From positions 186,596,088 through 186,660,087 of the forward strand of contig CM022303.1 in the NCBI GenBank assembly GCA_011799875.1: a DNA stretch of 64,000 nucleotides, in the 5' to 3' direction. The notes beneath the pieces were generated by a model. It saw nothing but the letters and a program-made list of their open reading frames with translations. It was not told the origin of the DNA and searched no databases. The number at the start of each line of letters is the position of its first letter. Positions within the stretch are counted from its first letter, which is position 1. Shown piece after piece: positions 23,301 to 33,841 of this stretch. The translations under genes were made by a program, and so were the position numbers. The DNA comes from Thinopyrum elongatum. Taxonomy: Eukaryota; Streptophyta; Magnoliopsida; Poales; Poaceae.

Positions 23301-24889
23301 TTATCTTGCATCGGAGATAATAATAATAATGTAGGTTGAAAGCAAAGATACTTAGGTTGTAAGGGTAAAGTAAATTAATACAAGTTGAGAGCAAAGGTTC
23401 TGTAAGGAAGGTACATGGTAAGTGAAAGCAAAGAAGACAGGGTATAAAAATAATAAAAATGGATAATCTAACATCTTACGTGTACCAAAATTCAAGCATG
23501 TCGTGGGCTGCGAAGCTGCAAAATTTGTATCAAACTGAAGATCAAACCCGAGACTCTTTTTTAGCCCAAAACTATAGGCTCTAGTGATCAGTGCAATCTT
23601 TATACATCACAGATTGTTGACTCATTTCTAACTAAACAGTCAACAATTACAAAAAATCATTTTCTAACCACCATAGTTGCAAAATCAATTCACCATCTAT
23701 CTTCAGAACTAACTAAACGGCCAATGAGTACGAAGACTTCTATAGCTAACGAATATAAACATACAGTTAGTTGCATGAAGATAAGTATAATGGTCCCTAA
23801 ACCTCTCCACTCCTTGGCCAGAACACACAAAACACAAGGCTTATCAAACATGAGTTTGTCCAAAACCAAGATCAACCATACTGGGAAAAAACATTCAGAA
23901 ACCTCAAGGTTTCTCACCTCTTAAATCAATTGAAACAAAAGCGCAGAGAAATCAATCACAAGAAGAGATTTATTCACCTTCTCAATCCATCAGGACCTGA
24001 CCAACCTTTGGACTACAGATCCTCATCCAAACTGTGAGATTTTCCTCCTGTGGGCGAGGTTGCCCAACACAATTGTTCTTATGTTTCTTTGTGGCTAAAT
24101 TGAGTGCATGTTCAACAGGGTCTTGAAGTTCCATTCATTCCTAGATTGCAGAACAAAGTGTCATTACTATCTTATCAAAGATCTTGATCTTCTCGTAACA
24201 AAACCAAAAGATATCAAGTGAGGTCGACATTGACAACTATGAACATGACACATTGCAGGAAAAAGTGAGATGAAAAGTAGCAGTTGTACAAGGCACTGAA
24301 GGTGGGAATGTAAGCAAACATCTTACGTGTAAAATCTTGCTGTGCGTAGCTGCAAAAACAAGAATTCTGCTTGTCAGAGGCGCGCATCCAAAAAAAAGAA
24401 GTATGGACCAATGTCTTGCTATGATTGACTGGAACTAATGTTTTGATCGGATAGTTTTTTTGTTCTTTACATTTTTATTTACCTCATGGATTCTTATTAA
24501 TCTCAAAATCATCTTGTTATAATTGACTAGAACTGATTTTTTTTTAAGAATGAAATCACACACATAGATCACTCCTCTTCTCCAGACTTCTAGGACATTC
24601 ATCAAACACCTTTAGGCGATTTTTGGAAGAATGAAATCACATGGTTACATAGAGCACTCCTTCCCTCCAGCCTACTAAGACTTTCATCGAACACCTTGTA
24701 GGCAGCTTCCTGATGTAACATAGAAGCACCATCTGATTGTAAGTTCGAAAAATAATGAATGGATGATGATTTCCTCGCAACAATATGAGCTAACACAATC
24801 GTCTCAGCTTTCTCGTTATGAAAAGTTATGTTTGCTTACTCTTTAGTGATCTGTTTGTTCAAGGTAAATAGCTTGAGACTACAGTATGC
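20342..24889. other. AT-rich intergenic or degraded genic sequence
   Basis: No intact gene. About 20500-20700 repeats GTTGGCGTT/GGCACGCC motifs in both orientations, resembling CACTA subterminal repeats. A sharp change at about 20950 (ACTAGATGACTAGTTGCGCC) may be a transposon end. On the minus strand, 21690-21570 is a GC-rich exon-like block (DSGELLKVDEEGAATTVIL) between an AG and a GT. 22556-22275 (minus) is an open stretch of 93 codons. 24796-24602 (minus) is an open stretch of 64 codons. I recognise none of them. Confidence 0.35.
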
Positions 24890-26560
24890 TACCAGCACCA
24901 CAAACTAACAATATGAAGTGCCCAACCAGTGTTCCCAAGTATGAGTTGACTATCCTTGCTACAAAGGACAAGAGACGAGCAAGAAGTGGCTGATCATACT
25001 GAGTTGTCAGGCCCTCTCCTAGTCGATGCTCCAATAAACCAGCAATGACCTTCAAGATAATTGTAGTATACAAAATTACATAAGAGTCATATATATAAGT
25101 AAATAAGTTGGCAATGGATCAATTGTTCATTTGAACCCGTTCAAAATGCAGAAAATCTTGGTTTAGGTCTAGTTTACATACAGTGAAAAATGCCAATATA
25201 CCAAGATATATTGCGTATATTACCAGATCCTAGAGCACTAGTTGCAAATAAGCAAAAATGTTTCAATTTCCCATACAGAGACTTAAACATGGAGAACGTT
25301 ATACATAAGCAGTACATTTCAACAATAACCAACTTAAGTTTGGAAATACTACAGTTACTTGTGCAACTCAAATGATCAATATAACTAATTAGGGTTGATG
25401 ATAGCTAGTCAGAGACCTCAGGTAGCACTCAGGTAGAGGTTCCACACTTTCACAACAAAACATAACCTAGACCTTTCAACTGAAAGCAACAAGTTGTTCC
25501 AACAAGTTACCTGATACCGCAATTTTTCTGATGTTCCAAGAAAGCAACTATAAACCGCCGCTGACTTTAAAACAAGAGCTTTCTTACGCCCTGCTCCCAC
25601 ACTCACTAAAGTTTCAGCACTCCTCGAGTAGCATACAGGAGATATGAGGAAACTCCATCCCCAACACTGGAAATAAACCCGACACCAGCAAGTTTGAAAC
25701 TACCAATTATTACTGCGGCAATCCTCTAGTTGATGCTCCAGTTATGACCAAAGATATTCTTACGGAACACGTTATCTGACAATGATCCCAAAAGGCCTTT
25801 GACAAAGCCCAAGCTATGACCAGAATCATCATCAGTAAAAGAAAGCACTGAAATAGTTGGAGCAGGTAGCCACATTATAAAAAAAAATCGACAACAGACC
25901 CTCTAATAGTATCAGTGAGGACATGGTTAATTTCCTCAAAAGATCGCCCTTTCTGTCTTTTGTACAATGCTAGTAGAGTGGTTGAAACTGACATAGCATC
26001 TTCAACTGCTAATCTTTGAAGGAATTTTGGATCTGTGAGCAATATTTCCCAGGAACCCTGCAACAGTTGATTGGCTTGAATGAATTTTTATATAATGGAG
26101 TCGTATTTATTTATGAATAGCTTAAAATAGTTATTATGTTTTCAAATCAAGAACAACATATGCTTCAAAGTCTCAAAGAGGATTTCCAGCAATCAGATAA
26201 ATTAACAAGATATATAGGTGGAAAGGACCAAGCAGCAAATTTAATGGAACAGTTTCTTACTTGGAATCGGTGAATTAGTTCAGTCATAACAGGTTTTTTG
26301 TCGAGGTCAAGGAAGTTTGAAATATCTCAGGAGAAACAACTCCAAGATCTATTCCTTTCTGAAGATCCTGCAATAGCTCAGTGAAAGAGTTCCATTAGCC
26401 AAACTATATAAAATCCGATGTTGTGACGACTACAGAAAATTTGTTTAGTGATAGAGATATGGCCATGGCTGCTTTCATTAAATACCTGGGTTAGAGCTTC
26501 AGGCCTCCTGCCAGCAGCATTAATAACTCTACAATTTCGGCGCAGTCAAAGAAATCTCTA
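24890..26560 (-). pseudogene. RETICULATA-RELATED (DUF3411) chloroplast-envelope protein pseudogene
   Basis: Minus-strand exons with intact splice borders: 26560-26486 (RDFFDCAEIVE, then NAAGRRPEALTQ after a shift), 26367-26261 (DLQKGIDLGVVSPEI, then DKKPVMTELIHRFQ), 26057-25511 and 25049 to about 24900. The large exon reads GSWEILLTDPKFLQRLAVED, then WLPAPTISVLSFTDDD, GLLGSLSDNVFRKNIFGHNW, GSFKLAGVGFISSVGDG and YSCFLGTSEKLRYQ. The last exon reads VIAGLLEHRLGE and QPLLARLLSFVARIVNSYLG. This order (PAPT, GLLGS.PDN.F.KN, GFISS, FLGTS..LRYQ.IAG..EHR, QPLLA.LLSF..R..NSY) is the DUF3411 signature of plastid-envelope RETICULATA-RELATED proteins, which act in leaf and chloroplast development. Lesions are a TAG in the large exon (about 25729), a frameshift in a 9-T run (25879-25887) and frameshifts in both upstream exons. 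Membrane segments and transit peptide are not assignable. Confidence 0.8.
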
Positions 26561-27725
26561 CTGCAAGTTTTAGAACACAATTAAATGGTAGAAACTCTGA
26601 AAGGGGAAAATAGTCTTTTGTTTGACATCATAATCTTGCTCGTGAGCAAATAAACATTATTATTTTCATTATCTCCTAACAAGCTAGATCAAAAGCTTAA
26701 CCAACTTAGGGTGTGCTAGCCTTACATAAATATCATAGCACATACATTTAGTGAAGAACACCATTTGCCTTTCATACACTATTGTTATCATTTCTCTTAA
26801 AGAACTCCCTTATACCTTCAAGGATAAAAGGAGGCATCATGTACACACGTGCAAATCTGCACAAACAAATACACTGGAAGGAGGAGGGAAATTAGGAAGA
26901 TGACAAGAGTGTGTGCACCTGCTTGAGAGGCCCAAATACGGCGAGGTTGGGCAGATGTGCTGCACCAGCTGGTTGTGCTTCACCTGTTGAGCATGAAGGA
27001 GGAGGAAGAAGTCAACAAGAGCAACAACGCGAGCTTGGTGATAAAGAAAGGGACGCGGGAGGAGAAGGGCTGGGTCACCATGGCTCTCTCCGTGGCCGAA
27101 TCTCGCGGAGGAGCAGCTCTACCGGCACCCCAGGGACGCGGCTGAAGAAAGGGACGCGGGAGGAGAAGGGCTGGGTCACCATGGCTCTCTCCGTGGCCGA
27201 ATCTCGCGGAGGAGCAGCTCCACCGGCACCCCAGGGACGTGGCTGACCTCCTCCTCCTTCCCAGCAGCACCACCGCACCACGACAACCCGCTGCTTCCCG
27301 TCCTTGTCGGTCGGCCGCCGCCTGATCTGCTCGGTCGATCTCCCTGCCTCTTTTCTCTTGTGGTGAGGGGAGAGGGGTGGGGAAGAGAGAGGGCGGAGGC
27401 CATGAAAGGCTGGCTGCTCGCTCGCTCGTTGTTCCTCTCGCTGCTCTCGCTCACTACTCGGCGGCAGAGGCGACGGCGGCAAGAGGGACATGGGTCCCGG
27501 CGGCGGCGGCGGCGGGACGAGGGTCGCGGGCGCGGGTCGAGGGGGACAGAGAGGTGAGGCAGGAGGAAGAGGAGAGGGGGCGGCGCGAGTGCGGGAGGAG
27601 GAGCGGCTAGGTCTTCTCCACAGGAGCGGCTCCCTTTTATACTTCGATGCGTGAAATGACGAAAATGCCCCCGGCGGGGCACCGAATTAACAGGCGGTGG
27701 TACGAGCGAGGTGGAACTATTCATA
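26561..27725 (-). other. GC-rich upstream part of the RETICULATA-RELATED pseudogene
   Basis: GC content rises sharply from about 26980 to 27620, as in grass 5' exons. A minus-strand ATG at 27081 opens MVTQPFSSRVPFF and runs to CTCAACAG|GTGAAG, which could be a first exon with a targeting peptide. I cannot connect it convincingly to the first recognised exon at 26560. Long ORFs on both strands here are GC artefacts. Confidence 0.3.
27046..27246 (+). repeat. two-copy 101 bp tandem duplication
   Basis: GGGACGCGGGAGGAGAAGGG recurs at 27050 and 27151. The units run to CCCCAGGGACGCGGCTG and CCCCAGGGACGTGGCTG and differ at only a few bases, so the duplication is recent. A 101 bp period would shift any reading frame across it. 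Confidence 0.9.
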
Positions 27726-28042
27726 GCGATTTAAAGGCGACGTGGAGGCAATGGTTGTGACTACGAGTCCAGGAGGGTTTATATGTTCAATTCTTTTCAT
27801 GTAAAGGAGAGATATCCCAATCGCTGTTCTTCATCTTCGAAGGTTGTGTGGAGGCGAAATCTCCCCCGTCTACGCCACCGAATCCATAAATCCATTTTCC
27901 ATCATCCCCATCATGTCGTTTGGACATGCTAGTTTTTGGGAATGTTTGAACATTATCTTGCTTTAATTGACACACACACAAGATATATTCTAGTTGAAAT
28001 TATTTATGAAAAAAATCTAGGAGGTGCACACCAAGCATGTTT

Positions 28043-28263
28043 TTTTAACACAGTACAGACGCAAGCGCTCATATAAACGCGCGCATGCACACCCCTATGA
28101 ATGCACACATGCACACCCTATCCCTATGAGCACCTTCGAGAGACTAAGGCGGCATATCATCTTGAGATTTTATGAAGTCATCATAGGCGCCACGTAGTCG
28201 ACGGGAATGTGTCCTCCCACTCAACGCGCATCGCCGGAAATCCTGAAATAAATACAGGATAAA
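28043..28263 (-). mobile_element. 5'-truncated LINE tail with target duplication
   Basis: Flanked by TGCACACCAAGCATGTTT (28025-28042) and TGCGCACCAAGCATGTTT (28264-28281), an 18 bp target duplication with one difference. On the minus strand the insert includes GGTGCTCATAGGG and ends GCGTCTGTACTGTGTTAAAA, a 3' end common to Triticeae LINEs. No coding part remains except a short tail. Confidence 0.8.
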
Positions 28264-28644
28264 TGCGCACCAAGCATGTTTGGTTGATTGCTCCTTCCAT
28301 GTCACAAAGACACATCATTTTGGATATTGACATGATCTTCAAGATTTCTCTACAACCACTAAAATTCACTTTGTCCAGGTTTACAGGAACCCCCCCCCCA
28401 CCTGCGACGAAGTTTGAGTATAACTTTGATCAAAATTTGTCTAATAAATTATGGGATATATTCGACGAAAAGTATACCATTCCAAACTTCTTTTGAATAT
28501 GAAACCAATGATATACCTATGTGACACTCAAATTTTTGGTTTAAAATAGGTTAAAAATTCGGGCAGGGCCAATAAATCATGACAAAGGAAGTAACAAAAA
28601 CAGTAGTAATAATATATTTTTAGAAAATGGCATCGGTTTCTATG

Positions 28645-28703
28645 TTCTTTAACACGGGTACATACGCAAATGCTCACAAACACGCACATACACTCAATCA
28701 TTG
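28645..28703 (-). mobile_element. very short LINE 3' fragment
   Basis: TTCTTTAACACGGGTACATA followed by GCAAATGCTCAC resembles the 3' end of the LINE at 28043, in the same orientation. It is flanked by imperfect GTTTCTAT/ATTTCTAT, possibly a target duplication of an extremely truncated insertion. Confidence 0.45.
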
Positions 28704-28910
28704 ATTTCTATCTTACCAAGGACCAAACACATGCAAAATAAAAGGACCAAGCACATGATGTAAGAATTCCTTGGAAAGTAGCCCAATTTTGAAAGCAAAT
28801 CATTCCTAGCGTAGAGCAACTTCTCTCAGCAGACCAAAAACCTACCACGACCCTTCTGCCCTGATCGTACATCAACCAGCACGAATCGCGAAGCAGTGGT
28901 CTCCCGGTCT

Positions 28911-28952
28911 TTCTGGAAGACTCGAGGCCCAACCGTGCTCTCCGGAACCTTC
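28911..28952 (+). promoter_or_regulatory. heat-shock elements of the small HSP gene
   Basis: TTCTGGAA (28911-28918) and GAACCTTC (28945-28952) are each paired inverted nGAAn units, the core of a heat-shock factor site. They lie about 160-200 bases upstream of the start codon. A GA-rich 5' leader (29050-29105) follows. No strong TATA box is evident. Confidence 0.6.
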
Positions 28953-29109
28953 TAAACCCTCCCCCCATCCCGTCCCCCAAGAAATCTCTCCCGCTCCCCA
29001 TTTACAAAAACCCCACCATTTCGCACCCACTCCACTAGAATCCAAATTCGCAGCAGAGAGAAGAGAGAGAGAGCGGGAGGGAGAGAGAGAGAGAAGAGAG
29101 AGAGGGACC

Positions 29110-29906
29110 ATGGCTTCCGCCGTCGCTCGCAGGGGTGCCGCGCTGCCCAGCCTCCTCAAAAAGCTGCTCGCCAAGCCGTCCGCGTCGGGTGCGCCCGTGT
29201 CCTTCGCGCTCCGTCCCGCCGCTCGCCGCCCGTACAACACTCTGGGCAAGGAGGGCCGCCTCTACGACGACGACGACGACGACGACTCCAGCCGCGAGAG
29301 CGGCAGCGAGTACGAGGATACCGACTCCGACGACCGCCGCCGCGCCCGCGACTTCTTCGTCCCCAGCTTCTCGCAGGGTATGCCTCCTCGCCTGTCCTGG
29401 GACGTGTTTGCGTTCGCGTTAACAACTTAACATCGTCAGGCATATCGGGGTTCTGATCGGCTTTTCTCGTTCTTGATTCTCCAGACGTGCTCGACCAGTT
29501 CGGCGCGCACACCAGCTTCGGCCGCCTGCTTTCTGCGCTGGAGGACGTTGCCGCTCCGACCGGCCTCTCCTCCACTGCCGGGGCGTCGCGGCTCGGACGG
29601 CGGGTGACGAAGGTGGACGACGACGCGGTGTACCTCAAGGTGCCGATGCCGGGGCTGGGGAAGGAGCACGTGAAGGTGTGGGCCGAGCCGAACAGCCTGG
29701 TGATCAAGGGCGAGGGCGAGAAGGAGCCCTGGGACGGCAACGATGACTCCGCGGTGCCGAGGTACAGCCGCCGCATCAAGGTGCCCGCCGACGCGTTCAA
29801 GATGGACAAGATCAAGGCCGAGATGAAGAACGGCGTGCTCTGGGTGACCGTGCCCAGGCTGAAGGAGGAGGAGCGCAATGACGTGTTCCAGGTGAAGATC
29901 GAGTAG
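29110..29906 (+). CDS. mitochondrial small heat-shock protein (HSP20 / alpha-crystallin domain)
   Basis: Exons 29110-29377 and 29485-29906 (donor CAGG|GTATGC, acceptor TTCTCCAG) give 229 residues with no lesion. Residues 1-45 are basic and serine/alanine-rich ([20 protein letters not shown]) with an RPYNT cleavage-type region, a mitochondrial presequence. Residues about 53-80 form an acidic tract ([20 protein letters not shown]). The alpha-crystallin domain covers about 128-229, with [34 protein letters not shown] and the family-defining [14 protein letters not shown]. Length, intron position and presequence match the plant mitochondrial 22-26 kDa sHSP class, ATP-independent chaperones that hold unfolding matrix proteins. 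Upstream heat-shock elements support stress induction. The exact paralogue cannot be fixed from sequence alone. Confidence 0.95.
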
Positions 29907-30084
29907 GGAGGCGAGTCGAGTAGTCGTAGTGGTAATGCTCGTGGAAGACGGATCGAGACGAGTAGTGGTAGTAGTAGTGCTCATGGAGGATGGCCGGCGC
30001 GAGAGTGTGAGACGCCTTGTTGATGTGGTGATGTTTGGTGTCTTTCTGCCCTGTTTTGCTTCGTCGATCGTCCTGGATCGTGGT

Positions 30085-30610
30085 TTCTGATCGGACTGGT
30101 GGTGAAATTTGTCGCGAACTCTGTTAATTTCCCAAGTATGGCATGAGATGAACTTACTTCAGTGGTGAAATTGGTCATGAAAATCTGTTAATTTCCTCAA
30201 GTTTGGCATATGATGAACTTACTTTTTTTGGTGAAATTGGTCGTGAAACTCTGTTGATTTCCTCAAGTTTGGCATATGGTGAACTGATCTGGTGGTCCTG
30301 AAACTTTGTTGATCTCCTTAAGTTTGGCGTGCTGGACTAATTTGGTGGTGAAATTGGTCATGCACTTCATTGATTGTCTCTCAAGTTTGGCTTGATGAAC
30401 TACTTTGAACTGTTTTTGGTGGTGAATTTGGTCATGAACTAGTGGTGATTTTCCTCGAGTTTGACGTGATGAACGGATTTGGTGGTGAAATTGGTCATGA
30501 AACTTTTTGATTTCCTCAAGTTTGACGTGATGAACAGAACTACTTTGCTGAAATTGGCCAAGAAACTCTGTTGATCTCTGAAGTTTGATAAGATGAACTG
30601 ATTGGTGGGT
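30085..30610 (+). repeat. degenerate minisatellite downstream of the sHSP gene (unit about 55-65 bp)
   Basis: Roughly nine imperfect copies of a unit built on GGTGAAATTGGTCATGAAAC, then TTGATTTCCTCAAGTTTGGC and GATGAAC. Units vary in length and several are partly deleted. The array begins in or just after the predicted 3' UTR of the sHSP gene. No ORF spans it. Confidence 0.85.
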
Positions 30611-31894
30611 GAACTGCTTGATTTCTGGCTTGCAGCCTTGTTATAGCTAGTCGCGCATGTCTTATCACTTTTCGCTGTAGCTTGTGCTGCTTTCTATGTC
30701 CTGTGTGTATGTTTCCTCTGTTGATCTGTATTGGCTTGGTTTTCCCATACCTGATCCGCTTAAGCTTTTTCTATAAACAGCTGGGCATTCGTGCCTCTTC
30801 TCTACAAAATTGCTTGATTTTCTCAAGTTTAACGTGCTAAACTGAGTTATTGAACTGTTCCGTGATCTTTTTTGTGTTTGTCCTCTGTGTTTACTTCTTG
30901 CAAGAACAATAACAGTTTCAGTCTGTAATTGTAGCGTTCTTATGTGAACAGACATAAAAATGGGCGTTTGTATCTCATGCTTTGTGATTCTGGAACAGAA
31001 TTATATGCACGAAGAAAGAACAACTAGACAAAAGAAATCGGCACGTTCTGCTTGTCACTTCACATCGAGAATTATAACAGAGATATGAGGAACTCCCTGT
31101 TAGTGCAGGTTTCCCAGTGTACTGCATTTTTTGTTTGAACGGGGGAAATAGTATTATCGGCTTAGGTATATTGTATCGTGTGGATTACGCAGCCATGCCA
31201 ATGAGCGTTTTGAAGAGCAAAGATTATAGGGCACTGGCTATTTCTATAAGCTGAACTGCTACAACTGAAGACAGGTTCATCCGAGATTGGTTGAGCAGCT
31301 TGAGCTACTCCGTTGAGATCCCTATATCTGTATGTGTGATAAGCTTTATGATGAAGGCCTGCTGATCTTTGAGATTGGTTTTCTTCGCGAATGCAAAGCC
31401 TGCATATCATTTCATTGATAGAAAGAACAGTACAACATGGAGATTACATCAGCTCGCAAGATCACGAACATGTGTGGTAGTGAGCTAACAGAGCCATACA
31501 TGTTGCTGATCTTTGAAATTGTTTTTGTCTGATCTCATATCCCTCCGGCTGGCATTGACAGATGGCCATCGATAAGTTATGCTGAAGGAGACATGTTCAG
31601 TGTGCTGCAGCTTCGAAAGGGGATGCTGCCGCCGGGGGTGGATCCTCCAAGCTCAAACTTTCACTGAAAAAAGTGGGGATGCTGCCAACAAGAAATACTC
31701 AGCGGGGAATTAGGAAAGAAATACCAACGAGGAATTACAAAAAAATGAGGGTAAAAATGAGCTACCTAAAACCTCCCACAATAACTCGAGCTCCGTAGCC
31801 ATCTGATCACGCTTACGATCTAGCACCTGTTGTCATGTACGCCCAAACAGTAATTTAGGGGGCACCCCGAGCAGTGCCTACTAGGGGGTTCAGA
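30611..31894. other. intergenic, nothing recognised
   Basis: Unique-looking AT-moderate sequence. Short stretches near 30820 (TTGATTTTCTCAAGTTTAAC) are outlying copies of the minisatellite unit. No coding block with splice borders was found. Confidence 0.5.
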
Positions 31895-32325
31895 CACCGA
31901 AAATGACCGTTTTTTGGAGGACGAGTGGATTGGAGGACCTTATTTTCAATAGTTTAAAAAATCACATTTAAAGTTTCAAAAAATTCTGAAAAGAATTCTA
32001 GTACATGAATATATGGACGGATATTACACATGTGTAAAGTTTGGTGATGAAATAAGTAAACATGTGAGCTATACAAAAATGATAAAATAGTGATTTCTAA
32101 ATAGTGAAAAATACATGCACTGTTCATCTTTCCAAAATCATGATTTTACCATTTTTGTGTAACTTACATGGTTGCTTATTTCATCATCAAAATTTGCACA
32201 TGTGTAATATACATCCATATGAACATGTGAAAATGTTTTTGGAATTTTCTGAAACTTCAAATACCATTTTGATACAATTCAAAATATAGGGCTCCAATGC
32301 ACCTGTCCACCAAAATGACTTTTTG
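31895..32325. mobile_element. long fold-back (hairpin) element, MITE-like
   Basis: Left arm (about 31895-32095) and right arm (about 32125-32325) are near-complementary. ATTACACATGTGTAAAGTTT and GATGAAATAAGTAAACATG on the left pair with AAATTTGCACATGTGTAAT and CATGGTTGCTTATTTCATC on the right. The outer TGGATTGGAGGACCTTATTT pairs with ATATAGGGCTCCAATGCA. The loop is short. No transposase is present. Confidence 0.7.
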
Positions 32326-32332
32326 GGCGTAG

Positions 32333-32670
32333 GGCGGCTACATGGAGACCCTTTTAAAACACGGTTTTTTTAATAGTGCAATTTTTTTTGCAAAAAAATG
32401 TAGATACTAAAATATATATAATATGTTCGGAAAAAATCATAACAATATACTTTCATACATAGCCTAGACAAAAAGACAAATATGTATATGAAAATGGGCC
32501 ATTTTTTTGTTGGGCCTGGATTTTTTTTTTGTAGCTCGTGAATCATAATATATTTGAAGAAAAATTTACAGACCCATCAAGAATAAGTACAATTTTTCAC
32601 AGGATTTTTTAAGAAAAACTTGAAAGTATCATGTTTGAATTTTTTGAAATAACTGGCTCCATGTAGCCCG
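32333..32670. mobile_element. second MITE-like element with inverted ends
   Basis: The left end GGCGGCTACATGGAGAC and right end GGCTCCATGTAGCCCG are inverted repeats about 335 bp apart. The interior is AT-rich with no ORF. It abuts the fold-back element to its left. No clear target duplication is seen. Confidence 0.6.
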
Positions 32671-33639
32671 TACTACACAAGTTCACACTCAACCATGCGC
32701 TCCTTTCTTTCTGGCATTTTCGCTCCTCATCTATGAGGAGGGTGCTTGTTAAATGCTATTGGCTCGGTTAGTGGTTCGACATGCCTGGGGCCTGCCGTGT
32801 TTCCTTAGATCCGTCGATGGGCGTCAAGGATGCTTGCTTCCCCTCGGCTTCGCCTCCCCATCAAAGCACCAGACCTCCACCACCTTGTTAACCCACGTCT
32901 TGCCTGCTTAATCTTTATGGGCCAAGCACTCCATGTGTGCTCCCTCGCTCACTGTGTCGCGCCTGGTTTCAGATACGTCGTGTCACACACACCCACACAT
33001 CGAGCCACGTCTTCTTGCATTGTGCGCTTGTCTCATCTCATCCGCACCAACATTTTGCGCCACGTCTTCCTGCACCGTGCGCTCCACGCATCGAGCTTCG
33101 GTGCCTCCTAGTTCTACTTTTTCTCTTTTACCTATTCCAATTTTTGTTTGTAAAGTATTGGATAAATCTAGTTTGGAGAGGACATGACGGCATTTTTTTT
33201 ACTACGACACATAAAACTGGCACGAATCAAGAATCAAGCTAGGGTCCAATTGCACATATGCACACGTGTCACAACACATTGGACAAAATTTTCTATAGTA
33301 CCCAAACAAAAAGCAACTGACTGTTCATTAAACCCGGCTTAAGAAAAGACTGTTCATTAAACCCTTTTTTTTGTTTTCATTTTAGTAGAAGTAGACGAGT
33401 CAGACTTTTGTGTCAAGTTTTTTTGTCAAGGAACTATAGGGGTGTCTGGATTGTAGCCATTCCTGTTCATTTTCTTGCTAATTTAATCCAACTCATGATT
33501 AAGCTAACCGTTCCTTTTTTGTTCAGAGCTAACCAAAATTTGGCAAGCCGAATATCTGGCATTTTTTTTAGAGAGAATCTGTTTTTTTTAGACGAACCGA
33601 ATATATATGGCAAAAGTTTGGGCTAAAAAGAGCGTTCTG
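32671..33639. other. intergenic, nothing recognised
   Basis: Contains a short imperfect duplication (CCACGTCTTCTTGCATTGTG near 33005 and CCACGTCTTCCTGCACCGTG near 33060) and several T-runs. No gene structure is seen. Confidence 0.5.
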
Positions 33640-33841
33640 AGGCCCATGAGCTTAATGAAATAGCCCAATCGATCCTTCAGCCCAATCCCGGTCCGACTCT
33701 GACACGTTTCCACTCCATTAAAAAGCCCGTTGTCCCTAAACCCAATCCCGAATTCCCCAAAGTCCCCGAGACAAATCGCCCTCGCGTTAGGTTAGGCCGG
33801 GGCGAGAGTAGATTCGATTTCGAGCTCAGCACGCGGCGGCC
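33640..33841 (+). promoter_or_regulatory. proximal promoter and leader of the PABN gene
   Basis: Several GCCCA/TGGGC-type motifs (AGGCCCATGAG, TAGCCCAATCG, CAGCCCAATCC) lie within 200 bases of the ATG. Such site II-like motifs are common in plant housekeeping and RNA-processing genes. No TATA box is obvious. Confidence 0.4.

Noticed and set aside
27176..27724. 182-codon minus-strand ORF over the GC-rich block
   Set aside because: It runs through the 101 bp tandem duplication in changing context, is rich in Pro, Ser and Arg from GC bias, and other frames are equally open. It does not join the DUF3411 exons.
29156..29984. long minus-strand ORFs opposite the sHSP gene
   Set aside because: Shadows of the GC-rich sHSP exons; they cross its intron and have no domain.
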